Source: Pseudomonadota bacterium (GTDB lineage Bacteria > Myxococcota_A > Polyangia > Polyangiales > Polyangiaceae). Taken from it: DNA of 64,000 nt. Every line of letters begins with the position of its first letter. The first letter of the stretch is position 1. Made by a program: the position numbers and the translations under genes. The notes below the pieces were generated by a model. That model saw only the letters and a list, made by a program, of their open reading frames with translations. It was not told the DNA's origin and did no database searches. The stretch lies in assembly GCA_023431345.1 (NCBI GenBank), contig JAEYWK010000160.1, positions 1 through 64,000 on the forward strand, read 5' to 3'. Positions 35,101 to 45,499 of the stretch are shown here, piece after piece.

Positions 35101-35976
35101 TTACGGCCCGCTGAAGTGGAACCACTGAGTGGGCGACTCGGTCACGAAGGCCTCCATCGCCGAAATGGCGCTCTGAGCGGCCGCCTCCAGCTCGGAAGCG
35201 CCGGCACGGCGCGCCAGATAGAGCGCCGGACACACCGAAACCTCGTAGTCGAAGAAGCCTCGACGCCGCGCGAACACCGGCACCACCGCGGCGCCGCTCA
35301 GGCTGGCCAACCGAAACGGGCCCTCGGGCGCGGCAAATTCCTGCCCGAACAGCGACACCGGGAGCGTGCGCCCGCTCGGCGGCACTCGGTCGAGCTGCAG
35401 CGCCGCCACCCCGCCCTGCTTCAGGTGCGCGATCAGCGGCAGCGCATCGGTGGGGTGACCGCCGATGTGCAAGATGCGCACGCCGCGCTCGCCGCGGATG
35501 CGATCATGAAGCTCGCGTGCCGCGGCGTTCGGCTCGCGCTCCATCACGATCACCGCCGGCGCGTCGACGCTGCGGCTGAGCAGCTGCGCCGTCAGCTCCC
35601 ACGGCCCCACGTGGGCCGTCACCAGCACCACTCCGCCGCGAGCGACGGCCTCCCGCAGGCGCTCCTCGCCCGTCACGCTCACGCGCGGCTTCACGTCGGG
35701 CCGCCCGCTCGCCATGGCCTCCGTGAAGCACGAGGCGTAGCTCGCGAGGGTGCTGACGGCGTCGAGCTGCTCGCGCCAGGCGCTGCGCACGCCGTAGATG
35801 CGCCGCAAATTCTGGATGACGCGCCGCCGCACGTCGGGCAGCGCGACTCCGAACAGCGCGCCGATGGCAGGCGGGCTCAGCCGGACGAACCGCTCCGGGC
35901 CGCGCTCCGCGCCCCAATGCGCGAGCCGCCGCAGAAATGCGCTCTGCTCGCGGCGCGGGGCGGCTCTTTCGGCCAT
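35101..35976 (-). CDS. Lipid A biosynthesis acyltransferase-like protein (LpxL/HtrB family)
   Basis: The ATG at 35976 gives 291 residues (35994 is an alternative). The catalytic HX4E motif is in LVTAHVGPWELTAQLL. VIVMEREPNAA and LQLDRVPPSG are the usual contact regions, and the C-terminus ends in QWFHFSGP, typical of this family. These enzymes add a secondary acyl chain to a lipid A precursor on the inner leaflet. The unusually short N-terminus lacks a clear membrane anchor. It diverges from the methyltransferase gene at 36054. Confidence 0.87.
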   Translation of the reverse strand: MAERAAPRREQSAFLRRLAHWGAERGPERFVRLSPPAIGALFGVALPDVRRRVIQNLRRIYGVRSAWREQLDAVSTLASYASCFTEAMASGRPDVKPRVSVTGEERLREAVARGGVVLVTAHVGPWELTAQLLSRSVDAPAVIVMEREPNAAARELHDRIRGERGVRILHIGGHPTDALPLIAHLKQGGVAALQLDRVPPSGRTLPVSLFGQEFAAPEGPFRLASLSGAAVVPVFARRRGFFDYEVSVCPALYLARRAGASELEAAAQSAISAMEAFVTESPTQWFHFSGP

Positions 35977-36053
35977 GTCGCGCCGTCCTCCCACACGCTC
36001 GCCGTCGCCGCAAGCTTGGCAAGCGCGCGGCGAACGGCGAAACTCGGAAGCCG

Positions 36054-36782
36054 GTGGCCCCCGCGCCCAGCACCACGACCGACACGCTGCTCGGCGGCGA
36101 GCTGCGGCTGCTGCAGCCGAAATCCGGCTACCGCATCAACGTCGACTCGCTGCTGCTCGTCGCCTTCGCAGGGCCGCGGCGCGTCGAGCGCGTGCTGGAC
36201 CTGGGCGCGGGCGTCGGCGCGCTCGGGCTGCTCGCGCTCCGCCAAGGGCTAGCGAATCAGGCGCTGCTGGTCGAGGCCGACCCCAAGCTGGCCGCCCTCG
36301 CCCAGCTGAACCTGGAGCGCGGCGGCTTCCACGGCGAAGTGCGCGCGCTCGATCTGACGAGCCACCGTCTACGCGAGACCGGCGTGCCGCTCGTGCTGTG
36401 TAACCCCCCTTATTACCCCTCGCACAGTCACCGGCCCGCGCAGACGCCCGCCAAAGCGGCGGCGCGCAGCGGCGAGCTCGCGCCGTTCTTGGCCGCCGCG
36501 GGCGCCAGCGTCGCGCGCAAGACGGGCCGGGCGCTGTTCAGCTACCCCGCCCCGCAGCTGCCCGAGCTGTTCGCGCTGGCGGCGGCGCAGAGCCTGGTGC
36601 CGAAGCGGCTGCGTTTGGTGCATGCGCGAGCGGACGAGCCCGCGCGGCTCGCGCTCGTCGAGCTGCGCGCGGCCCGCCCCGGCGGTCTGGTGATCGAGCC
36701 AGCGCTCGTCGAGTGGCTCGGACGGCGACGCTCGCCCGAGCTCGCCGCGATCAGCGAAGGCCGAGCAAACGATCGAAGATGA
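36054..36782 (+). CDS. tRNA adenine-N6 methyltransferase-like (TrmN6 type)
   Basis: The GTG at 36054 has a GGAAG ribosome site and gives 242 residues. SAM binding is shown by VLDLGAGVGALGLLAL (about residues 47-62) and VEADPKLAALAQLN. The catalytic motif is LCNPPYY at residues 115-121, the N-P-P-Y signature of amino-methyltransferases. The opening GGELRLLQPKSGYRINVDSLLL is typical of the TrmN6/YfiC family that makes m6A37 in tRNA1(Val). It overlaps the end of the SPOUT gene by about 32 bases on the opposite strand. Confidence 0.87.
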   Translation: MAPAPSTTTDTLLGGELRLLQPKSGYRINVDSLLLVAFAGPRRVERVLDLGAGVGALGLLALRQGLANQALLVEADPKLAALAQLNLERGGFHGEVRALDLTSHRLRETGVPLVLCNPPYYPSHSHRPAQTPAKAAARSGELAPFLAAAGASVARKTGRALFSYPAPQLPELFALAAAQSLVPKRLRLVHARADEPARLALVELRAARPGGLVIEPALVEWLGRRRSPELAAISEGRANDRR

Positions 36783-37305
36783 TGGCGGCAGCCGCGCGCA
36801 CGCTGAGGTGATTGAAGCCGTCGCTGCGCGGCGAGCGGATCGGCGCCAAATAGCGATCCGCGCGCTCCATCACTTCGTCGGCGAGGCCCCACCCCGTCCC
36901 GAACGCGAGCAAGATCGGCGGCCCCTCGTTGGCCAAGAGCTCGCGCGCGGCCTCGTGCGAGATGCCCTTGCCCGACTCGCGCGCGCTCGTCACCCACAGC
37001 TCCGTGCCCGGGCCCGACTGGTCGAGCGCCTCTTGCAGCGAGCTCACGACGCAGAGCGCGCGCATCGGCGGCACGCGATCGGGGATGCGCCGCGAGCCCG
37101 AGCCGCTGAGCCAGTGCTCACGCACGCGATTCGCGAGCTCGCGCTGGGCGGCGATCGGGTGCGCCACGTAGTAGGCAGCCAGCCCGTAGGTGTGCGCGCT
37201 CCGCGCGATGTCGTGCAAGTCGAGGTTGGTGATGGCGCCGGTCACGACCTGGCGCTCACGGTCCAAAATCGGGTGGTGGATCAGCACCGCAGAGACGCTT
37301 CTCAT
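36751..37305 (-). CDS. SPOUT-type SAM-dependent RNA methyltransferase (trmD-linked)
   Basis: The 184-residue product matches the small SPOUT family linked to trmD in several deep lineages and in Thermotoga (TM1570 type). Landmarks are SVSAVLIHHPILDRERQVVTGAITNLDLHDIARSAHTYG at the start (split here as SAVLIHHP, ITNLDLHDIARS), then ILLAFGTGWGLADEV and FNHLSVRAAAAIIFDRLLG, the trefoil-knot SAM site. Its ATG overlaps the trmD stop by four bases, so it is the last gene of the operon. The RNA target is unknown. Confidence 0.87.
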   Translation of the reverse strand: MRSVSAVLIHHPILDRERQVVTGAITNLDLHDIARSAHTYGLAAYYVAHPIAAQRELANRVREHWLSGSGSRRIPDRVPPMRALCVVSSLQEALDQSGPGTELWVTSARESGKGISHEAARELLANEGPPILLAFGTGWGLADEVMERADRYLAPIRSPRSDGFNHLSVRAAAAIIFDRLLGLR

Positions 37306-38015
37306 CGCTGGCTCTTTCGCTCCGGCTCACCCACCAAGTCCGGGCGCCGCGCGGCGCTGCGGAGGCGCGCTTGCTCCTCGCGGTAGCGCCGAATCTTCGC
37401 GTGATCGCCGCTGCGCAAGATCTCGGGCACCTCCATGCCGCGAAACTCGAGCGGCCGCGTGTAATGCGGATACTCGAGCAGCCCGCCCAGCTCTTCGCTG
37501 AACGACTCTTCCCGCGCCGAATCGTCGTTGCCGAGCACGCCGGGCAGCAAGCGAATCACCGCTTCGAGCAGGCACATGGCGGGGATCTCGCCGCCCGTCA
37601 CCACGAAATCGCCCAGCGACAGCTCTTCGTCGACGAACGAGCGCACGCGCTCGTCGAAGCCCTCGTAGCGGCCGCAGGTCAGGCAGAGGCGCGACTTCTG
37701 GGCGAGGCGCCGCGCGTCCGTTTGCGTGAAGCGCTTGCCCTGCGGCGTGAGCAAGATGCGATGAACCGGCTCGCCTTCGCCGAGCGCGGCGCAGGCCGCG
37801 TCCATCGCTGCCACGGTGCAGTCCGGGCGCATCACCATGCCCGACCCGCCGCCGTAGGGCGTGTCGTCGACGCTCAAGTGCTTGCCGAGGCCGTGCGGTC
37901 GCAGGTCTTCGTAGTGCACGCTGACGAGCCCGCCGTTCTTGGCGCGCCCCATCAAGCTCGTCTCGAAGAAGGGACCGAAGAGCTCCGGGAACAGCGTGAC
38001 GATCGCGATTTGCAT
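37302..38015 (-). CDS. trmD: tRNA (guanine(37)-N1)-methyltransferase
   Basis: The 237-residue SPOUT enzyme methylates G37 in tRNAs reading CNN codons. The SAM knot is shown by LLTPQGKRFTQ, CGRYEGFDERV and LGDFVVTGGEIPAMCLLEA. DDTPYGGGSGMVMRPD and SFSEELGGLLEYPHYTRPLEFRG are the catalytic and tRNA contact regions (split here). Length and motifs are normal. It lies 13 bases after rimM and overlaps the next SPOUT gene by four bases. Confidence 0.97.
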   Translation of the reverse strand: MQIAIVTLFPELFGPFFETSLMGRAKNGGLVSVHYEDLRPHGLGKHLSVDDTPYGGGSGMVMRPDCTVAAMDAACAALGEGEPVHRILLTPQGKRFTQTDARRLAQKSRLCLTCGRYEGFDERVRSFVDEELSLGDFVVTGGEIPAMCLLEAVIRLLPGVLGNDDSAREESFSEELGGLLEYPHYTRPLEFRGMEVPEILRSGDHAKIRRYREEQARLRSAARRPDLVGEPERKSQR

Positions 38016-38028
38016 CAGGCTCGCCGCT

Positions 38029-38562
38029 TCAGCTCAAGAGCCCTTCGAGCGACGACAGCACCACCAGCTTCTCTTTCACCGACACGCGCTCGATGAAGTC
38101 GTCGAGCAGAGGCTGCTCCAGCTTGCGACCGTCGAGCGCCTCGATGACGATCGAGTCCACGCTGGGGTGCGTCGCGATTTCGATCACGACGCCTAGGTCG
38201 CCTTCGGGACCGGTGACGCGCGCGCCGATCAAGTCGACCAAGAAGTACTCCGACTCATCCATCGGTAGCGCGCCGCGCGCCACCCACACCGTGGCGCCTC
38301 GCAGCGCCTCGGCGCCGTTGCGGTCGCTCACGCCCTCCAGCTCGACGAGGTAAGCCTTGGGCACGGCGCGGGCCCGCGCGATGCTGAACGCCTTGGCGCC
38401 CGCCGCGCTCTCCGGCTTATCCGAGAGCCACAGCTCGTCCACTTGATCGAGGGCGTCGCTGTCCTGATTGAACAGCTCGACGCGCAGCTCGCCCTTCAAG
38501 CCGTGGGCGCGCCCGACACGGCCGATCGCCAGGAGGTCGTCGGCCGGTACCGGTGACGTCAA
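38029..38562 (-). CDS. rimM: 16S rRNA processing protein RimM
   Basis: The 177-residue factor assists 30S head assembly by binding S19. It begins LLAIGRVGRAHGLKGELRVELF, the RimM signature (split here as IGRVGRAHGLKGE). Then come a VWVARGALPMDESEYFLVDLIG region and a PRC-barrel C-terminus (ERVSVKEKLVVL). Its start overlaps the khpA stop by four bases. Position in rpsP-khpA-rimM-trmD is normal. Confidence 0.95.
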   Translation of the reverse strand: MTSPVPADDLLAIGRVGRAHGLKGELRVELFNQDSDALDQVDELWLSDKPESAAGAKAFSIARARAVPKAYLVELEGVSDRNGAEALRGATVWVARGALPMDESEYFLVDLIGARVTGPEGDLGVVIEIATHPSVDSIVIEALDGRKLEQPLLDDFIERVSVKEKLVVLSSLEGLLS

Positions 38563-38795
38563 TCGATGATGTCGAGGTGTGCGCGGCGACCAATCTTGAT
38601 CGACGCCGCGGACACGATAGTGCGGAGCGACTGGGCGGTGCGGCCATCTTTGCCGATCACCTTGCCGATGTCGTTCTTGGCGACGCGCAGCTCGAGGATG
38701 ATGTTGTTGTCACCCTCGATCTCCGCGACGTCGACGCTCTTGGGATCATCCACGAGCGCTTCCGCCAACGTTTGTACGAGTTGCTTGAGCGCCAT
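38559..38795 (-). CDS. khpA: KhpA-type KH-domain RNA-binding protein
   Basis: The 78-residue protein is a single type II KH domain with the RNA-binding loop GKVIGKDGRTAQSLR. Its length is typical of KhpA (YlqC), which binds mRNA and sRNA and often pairs with KhpB (not in this window). It sits between rpsP and rimM with 23 bases before and a four-base overlap after, as in many bacteria. A possible link to small-subunit assembly follows from context. Confidence 0.93.
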   Translation of the reverse strand: MALKQLVQTLAEALVDDPKSVDVAEIEGDNNIILELRVAKNDIGKVIGKDGRTAQSLRTIVSAASIKIGRRAHLDIID

Positions 38796-38818
38796 GCTTG
38801 GCTCGGGCCGTGGCCCGC

Positions 38819-39061
38819 TCAGGCTGCCGGCTGGGCCGGATTCTTCTTCAAGAGCTTGGTGAGCGTGTGCGACGCCTGCGCGCCCTTGCTCGTCCAGTAC
38901 TCGAGGCGCGCGCGGTCGACCGCGAAGGGGCCCTTCGGATCGAACGTGCCGATGTTCTCGATGTGGCGCCCGTCACGCGGCGAGCGGTGGTCGGTCACGA
39001 CGATGCGGTAAAAAGGCGCCTTGTTGGTGCCGTAGCGCGAGAGGCGAATGTGAACAGCCAT
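38819..39061 (-). CDS. rpsP: 30S ribosomal protein S16
   Basis: The 80-residue small-subunit protein has the family opening AVHIRLSRYGTNKAPFYRIVV and DHRSPRDGRHIENIGTFDP (split here as SRYGTNKAPF and RDGRHIENIG). The ATG at 39061 has an AGAGGA ribosome site six bases upstream, so the longer in-frame start at 39187 was rejected. It opens the operon with khpA, rimM, trmD and the SPOUT gene; rplS, often in this operon, is absent. Confidence 0.96.
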   Translation of the reverse strand: MAVHIRLSRYGTNKAPFYRIVVTDHRSPRDGRHIENIGTFDPKGPFAVDRARLEYWTSKGAQASHTLTKLLKKNPAQPAA

Positions 39062-39151
39062 AGATCCTCTGAGTATCGATGCTCGGAACGAAGGGCCGGC
39101 ACGGTAGCACGCGCTCGGCCTTCTGCCAGCGCCCGCGACAGCCGGCCCTGA

Positions 39152-39178
39152 CAGTAAGTACAGTAAGCTCAGTAACGG
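39152..39178. repeat. Three tandem 9-base units (CAGTAA-N3) in a divergent promoter region
   Basis: CAGTAAGTA, CAGTAAGCT and CAGTAACGG follow one another, giving TTACTG every nine bases on the rpsP strand. The site lies 91-117 bases upstream of rpsP and 62-88 bases upstream of the NifU-like gene. It could be a binding site for an oligomeric regulator. Role inferred only. Confidence 0.55.
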
Positions 39179-39239
39179 AGCCCGCATTTAAAGGAAGCTT
39201 CCGGCTCGGTCAAGCGGCGTGATAGCTTGAGATTTCGGT

Positions 39240-39512
39240 ATGGCGGCCCCCAAGGACGAGATTGTCCGCGTCGTGCGTGAAATATTGGCTCCCCTGGTGC
39301 ATGCCGACGGCGGCGAGCTTTACCTCGTCTCCGTCGACGATTCGGGGGTTGCGCTGCACCTTTCCGGTCGTTTCTCGGGGTGCGCGGGTAATACCCTCGC
39401 CCGCCGCCGCGTCCTTGAGCCCCTCATCGCCGCCGCCGTGCCCGGCGCCTACGTGACGATGACCACCGGCCCCCTCGTCCCCCAGGGCGCCCAAAAAATT
39501 CAAGTCGCCTGA
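39240..39512 (+). CDS. NifU C-terminal-domain protein lacking one cluster cysteine
   Basis: The 90-residue product matches the NifU/Nfu C-terminal domain that carries an Fe-S cluster: VREILAPLVHADGGELYLVSV and VALHLSGRFSGCAGN. The usual C-x-x-C is reduced to C48-A-G-N51, so only one cluster cysteine is left. The partner strand ITTGPL-like end (VTMTTGPLVPQ) is kept. Cluster transfer may be impaired or need a different ligand. Alternatively it acts as a structural scaffold. It diverges from rpsP. Confidence 0.8.
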   Translation: MAAPKDEIVRVVREILAPLVHADGGELYLVSVDDSGVALHLSGRFSGCAGNTLARRRVLEPLIAAAVPGAYVTMTTGPLVPQGAQKIQVA

Positions 39513-39720
39513 GCGAGGCCCCTGCCGCGCGTCTCTGAATGGGGGCTGCCCCCTCCGCGGCCCTCTCCGCAGCGCTGCCGTGTCGTCACTCGGTTCCGCT
39601 GGCGGGCTCCGACCCGTAGCGCGCTGAGCGGCGGTCACAAAACGACTCCGCCCACCGAAAGACGGCGGGCGGGAATCGTCATCGCTGCGCGGTCGAAGAC
39701 CGGGCGTGGCGAGCGGGGCG

Positions 39721-40578
39721 CTACTTCTTTTGGGCCGCCTTCTTGTCCTTCTTCTCCGGCTCCTTGGGGCCGGTGATTTGCGTGGGCGGGTTGGCGGTAG
39801 CGGCCTTCACTTCCTTGTCGAGCTCGTGCTGGTCGACGACCTGGCGGGTGCGATGCCGGGCGAGGTTGTCTTGAACGCTCTTGTCGACGAACACCAAGCC
39901 CAGGGTGTCGCCGCGATCGACGGCGCGGATGTACTTTTCGCCGTCGCGCCAAATCGCCTCGTCGAAGCTCTGGCCCTTCTGGAAGTCAGCCGCGACCTTC
40001 ACCGGCGCGCCGCCGAAGACCGTCGTCAGCTTCTTCACGGCCGAGTCGAAGGTCTCACCGAGCGCCGATTTCGGGCCGAGCTTGTGCTCCTCGTAGATCT
40101 TCCACAGCTTGTCGTCGAAGAAGAAGAAGTTGCGCGCCGGTAGGGCCTTGCCGTCGTCACGGGTGCGGGCGGAGAGGCGCGCGAGGCTCTCCTTATTGCC
40201 GTAGCTGTACTCACCCTTCAGCGCCGATTGATCGATACCGGTGGGGGTGTCGAGGAACTCGATGCGGCTGCGGCGAAGGACGGCCTTCTTGCCGCGCAGC
40301 TCGTCTTCGAGGCCCAGCGTGGCCGTCGGGCTCGCGGCGAGGAACATCTTCTTGTACTCGGCGTCGAGGTCTTTATCGTTCAGCTTGGCGATCTGCTCGA
40401 GCGTCATGCCGAACTTGAGACCAGCGTAGGCGGGCATCGGCACGTTCTTGGCGAGAACGCCGCCGCCGGCAGCTTCCTTCGAAGCGGTCTTCTTGGTTTG
40501 GGCCGAGCTGGGCACGGCCAAGAGAGAGAGAGCACCGAGGCTCGTTACAGCGAGAGTGGCGATCAGTTTCAGCTTCAT
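39721..40578 (-). CDS. Secreted protein of unknown function
   Basis: The ATG at 40578 with a GGAGA ribosome site gives 285 residues. A clear signal peptide comes first (MKLKLIATLAVTSLGALSLL, cleavage after a likely AVPSSA at about residue 27). The mature part is charged and mostly helical or mixed: AGLKFGMTLEQIAKLNDKDL, FLDTPTGIDQSALKGEYSYG, FFFFDDKLWKIYEEHKLG. It ends in a Lys-rich tail (KEPEKKDKKAAQKK). No known domain was recognised. It is divergent from map, with a 273-base gap. Confidence 0.75.
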   Translation of the reverse strand: MKLKLIATLAVTSLGALSLLAVPSSAQTKKTASKEAAGGGVLAKNVPMPAYAGLKFGMTLEQIAKLNDKDLDAEYKKMFLAASPTATLGLEDELRGKKAVLRRSRIEFLDTPTGIDQSALKGEYSYGNKESLARLSARTRDDGKALPARNFFFFDDKLWKIYEEHKLGPKSALGETFDSAVKKLTTVFGGAPVKVAADFQKGQSFDEAIWRDGEKYIRAVDRGDTLGLVFVDKSVQDNLARHRTRQVVDQHELDKEVKAATANPPTQITGPKEPEKKDKKAAQKK

Positions 40579-40674
40579 AGCGGTTCTCCGGGTCGCGCGA
40601 GTGGGCGGCAACCTAACATCCGAGCTTCGACGGGCTCAAGGCTCCGCCGCGCGCAGGCCTCGGTAAGTCTCGGA

Positions 40675-40703
40675 TTCGACGACGCCCGGGGCCGCTTTAT
40701 TCT
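40675..40703 (+). promoter_or_regulatory. Candidate map promoter
   Basis: TTCGAC (40675-40680), a 17-base spacer and TATTCT (40698-40703) form the best promoter-like pair upstream of map. The leader would be about 140 bases, with a short ACGGT/ACCGT hairpin near 40804. Prediction only. Confidence 0.35.
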
Positions 40704-40851
40704 GACCGCGCTCGCGGCTCCGAGCACGCCCTGCGCGCAAAGTCGTGGGCGCGCCGCGCGGCGCGAGCTCACTTCCTTGCCGCGGGAGCCCGCCCGCCCG
40801 GCGAACGGTGGCAACCGTGCGCCCGATGGGCTAGGACCCGGCCGAGTCAAC

Positions 40852-41667
40852 ATGTACTCACGCAGTGGATCAGTCGAAATCAAGGGTGAGCGTGAGATTT
40901 CGCTCATGCGCGAAGTGGGCCGAATGGCGGCGGGCACGCTCGAGCGCGTGGGGCCGATGTTACGCGCCGGCATCACCACGCAGGAGATCAACGATTTCGT
41001 GCACGCCGACACGCTTCGCCTCGGCGCTCGCCCGGCGCCGCTGAACTACCGAGGCTTTCCGAAGAGCGTCTGCACGTCGATCAACGAGGTCGTCTGTCAC
41101 GGTATCCCGAGCTCGAGCCGGGTATTGAAAGACGGCGATATCATCAACGTCGACGTCACCCACCTCTACAAGGGCTTTCACGGCGATACGTCGGCTACTT
41201 TCTACATTGGCCAGCCGAGCGCCGAGGCCAAAAAGGTCGTCGAAGTAGCTCGCCGCTCGCTCGAGCTCGGCATCGCCCAGGTCAAGCCGGGCGCGCGCCT
41301 GGGCGACATTGGGGCGGCCATCCAAGAGTTCGCGGAGGGTCAAGGTTGCTCCGTGGTTCGCGACTTCGTCGGGCACGGCATCGGCCGGAAGTTCCACGAT
41401 GAGCCGCAGGTGAAGCACTACGGCGAGTGGGGCAAAGGCAATCGCCTCAAGCCCGGCATGACCTTCACCATCGAACCGATGATCAACATCGGCGACTGGG
41501 AAGTCGAAGTGCTCGACGACGACTGGACGGCGGTCACCAAAGACGGCTCGCTCTCCGCTCAGTTCGAGCACACCGTGCTGGTCACCGAGGATGGTGTGGA
41601 AATCCTCACCCAGCGGTCGGGTCCCCTCGCCGGTAGCGAGCTCTTTCCGAGCTACTTCAGCAGCTGA
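40852..41667 (+). CDS. map: Methionine aminopeptidase type I
   Basis: The 271-residue enzyme removes the initiator methionine from nascent proteins. The dimetal ligands are all present: Asp101 and Asp112 (NVDVTHLYKGFHGDTSATF), His175 (GHGIGRKFHDEP), Glu208 (IEPMIN) and Glu239 (FEHTVLV), plus the substrate His83 (VCHGIP). Spacing is that of a type I bacterial enzyme. The ATG at 40852 gives a normal N-terminus. The last 20 residues (RSGPLAGSELFPSYFSS) extend beyond the core. Confidence 0.96.
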   Translation: MYSRSGSVEIKGEREISLMREVGRMAAGTLERVGPMLRAGITTQEINDFVHADTLRLGARPAPLNYRGFPKSVCTSINEVVCHGIPSSSRVLKDGDIINVDVTHLYKGFHGDTSATFYIGQPSAEAKKVVEVARRSLELGIAQVKPGARLGDIGAAIQEFAEGQGCSVVRDFVGHGIGRKFHDEPQVKHYGEWGKGNRLKPGMTFTIEPMINIGDWEVEVLDDDWTAVTKDGSLSAQFEHTVLVTEDGVEILTQRSGPLAGSELFPSYFSS

Positions 41668-41888
41668 GGTTCGGCCGCGAGGCCCATTTCAGTCTGAGCG
41701 GCCGACCCGTTACAGGTGTAGCTTGACTCGTTGCGTGGCGCGCGACTAGGTTGCGCTGGGCTTAATGCCCTGGGACCCCGGTCCCGCCGCCCATGCCCAA
41801 CTTTGGGTTACAGGCGCGCCCGGACGTGTAGAGGTGTGTGCCTGAGGCGCAGCTCGGGCGGGCGGGTCCGTCTAATTTTCGGCTGGAA

Positions 41889-43895
<2,007 letters not shown>

Positions 43896-43942
43896 CGGCT
43901 CTGCTCTCGAGCCGAGATGCGGCCGGGGGAAGGGCTTTTGGG

Positions 43943-43975
43943 TGCGCGCGCTTCGCGGCGAGAGAGAAGCGCGCG
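43943..43975. terminator. Strong hairpin between convergent genes
   Basis: GCGCGCGCTTC (43943-43953) pairs perfectly with GAAGCGCGCGC (43965-43975) across an 11-base loop. It lies between the pseudo-Fic and TolC-like genes, which end at 43895 and 43990. There is no U-tract after it on either strand, so it may not terminate alone. Confidence 0.5.
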
Positions 43976-43989
43976 CTTCGCGCCGGGAG

Positions 43990-45495
43990 CTACCTGGAGG
44001 CGACGACGGTTTCCCAGCCCGTGACTTGGGCGAGCTTGCCGACCGCGACGTTGTAGTCGTACGTGGCGGACATCACGGCGAAGCGCTTGAGCGCCCATTC
44101 CTTGGCGGGGTCGACGATGTCCTCCTCGTCGTTGGTGCCCACGTCGATGCCTTGCTGAACCAAGATCAGCCACTTCTTGGCGTAGCTGGCCGCCTCCGAG
44201 TAGGCGTCGAGCCGGCGCGCGGCGTCCTCTGCCTCGCGGTACGCCGTTTCCACCTCGACCGCGACGCCGCCGAGCGCGTAACGCTCCGTCGCGCGTAGCT
44301 CCTCCAGCTGGGCCTTGGCCTGCGCGACGCGCGCCTGCTGCGGCAAGAAATCGAGCTTGTAGCGGAGCACCAGCGCCGCGCCGTACGCGAGCGAGTTGAT
44401 GGTCTCGCGCACGAACGGGTTCGTTTGATCGGTGATGCCCGGCGCTTTCGCCCAGCGCGCGGAGAGCCCCAGCCCCACGTCGGGAAAGTAGCGAGCTTGC
44501 TCGATACGCACCTGCGCCTCACGCGCCGACAGCCCCGCCCGGGCCATATTGATCTCGGGTCGATGCAGGCGCGCGGCGCTCAGGTAGGTGGCCAGCGGCG
44601 CGAGACCGCTGCGCACCCGCGTCAGTGGTTGCTCTGGGAGCGTCAGGTCGCCTCGCACTCCAGTCAGAAACTTGAGCCCCGCCATGGCGACGGCTTCTTT
44701 TTGGCGCGCCTCGCTGTGGCGCGCCGTCAGCTCGGCGCGGTTGATCTTCAGCTTGTACAGCGCGATCTCGTCGCCGTCGCCGTCCTTCACCTTCTTCTCC
44801 AGGCTGCGGAGGTACTTGTCGACCTGCGACTCGGCGTCCTGCATGAGCGCGATCGCGTCACGCGCCAGTTGCACGCCGTAGTAGGCCCGGCGCACGTCGA
44901 GCTTGATCGCGTTCTTTTCCTTCTCGACGTCTTGCGCTGCCACGCGAACGCCCGCCGCCGCGGCGTCCCACAAATTCGTGATCTTGCCGAACGTGTAGAG
45001 CGGGATCACGCCGTCGACGCCGATGTTCCAGGCGATGCCCATGTCGCGGCTGAGCGCGACGTCCGAGTTCGGGCTGTAGATTTGCGTGCCCTTCACCTCC
45101 GGCACCAGCGCCACGCCCCCGGTGACGTTGAACTGGCTGTAGGGCTCGAGGAAGGCCTGGCGCTGCTGCTGACGACGGTGCTCGAGCCGCGCGCGCGCTT
45201 CGTGGATGCGCGGGTAGTTTTGCAGAGTGAGCGCGATGCAGCGCTCGAGCGTGTAGCCGGTGAGCCGGCTCGACGTGAGCGGGCGCTCGGGCGTGAAGGT
45301 GTCGGGCCCTACCGCGGGGGACTCTGCCCCGCCCCTCTCCTCGTCTCCGGCGGCGTCCGCCTCCTCCGCCGCCGACGGCGATGGCGGCGCGGCCGCCCCC
45401 GGAGCGGGAAGCTGCGCAGCAGCAGCGCCGGATAGCAGCAAGCAAGCGAGCCCCGTCAACAGGGGACGCCGTTCGAAACGCGCGTTGGAAGGCAT
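43990..45495 (-). CDS. TolC-family outer-membrane channel
   Basis: The product is 501 residues from the ATG at 45495 (45513 GTG also possible). A signal peptide (LLTGLACLLLSGAAAAQ) is followed by an acidic linker. The rest shows the TolC duplicated helix-hairpin pattern: YTLERCIALTLQNYPRIHEARARLEHR, then AARLHRPEINMARAGLSAREAQV and the second copy ending in VVASR (split here). Such proteins form a trimeric outer-membrane duct for tripartite efflux or type I secretion. It follows the NtrC-type gene in the same direction; the RND pump is 37 kb away. Confidence 0.85.
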   Translation of the reverse strand: MPSNARFERRPLLTGLACLLLSGAAAAQLPAPGAAAPPSPSAAEEADAAGDEERGGAESPAVGPDTFTPERPLTSSRLTGYTLERCIALTLQNYPRIHEARARLEHRRQQQRQAFLEPYSQFNVTGGVALVPEVKGTQIYSPNSDVALSRDMGIAWNIGVDGVIPLYTFGKITNLWDAAAAGVRVAAQDVEKEKNAIKLDVRRAYYGVQLARDAIALMQDAESQVDKYLRSLEKKVKDGDGDEIALYKLKINRAELTARHSEARQKEAVAMAGLKFLTGVRGDLTLPEQPLTRVRSGLAPLATYLSAARLHRPEINMARAGLSAREAQVRIEQARYFPDVGLGLSARWAKAPGITDQTNPFVRETINSLAYGAALVLRYKLDFLPQQARVAQAKAQLEELRATERYALGGVAVEVETAYREAEDAARRLDAYSEAASYAKKWLILVQQGIDVGTNDEEDIVDPAKEWALKRFAVMSATYDYNVAVGKLAQVTGWETVVASR

Positions 45496-45499
45496 CGGC

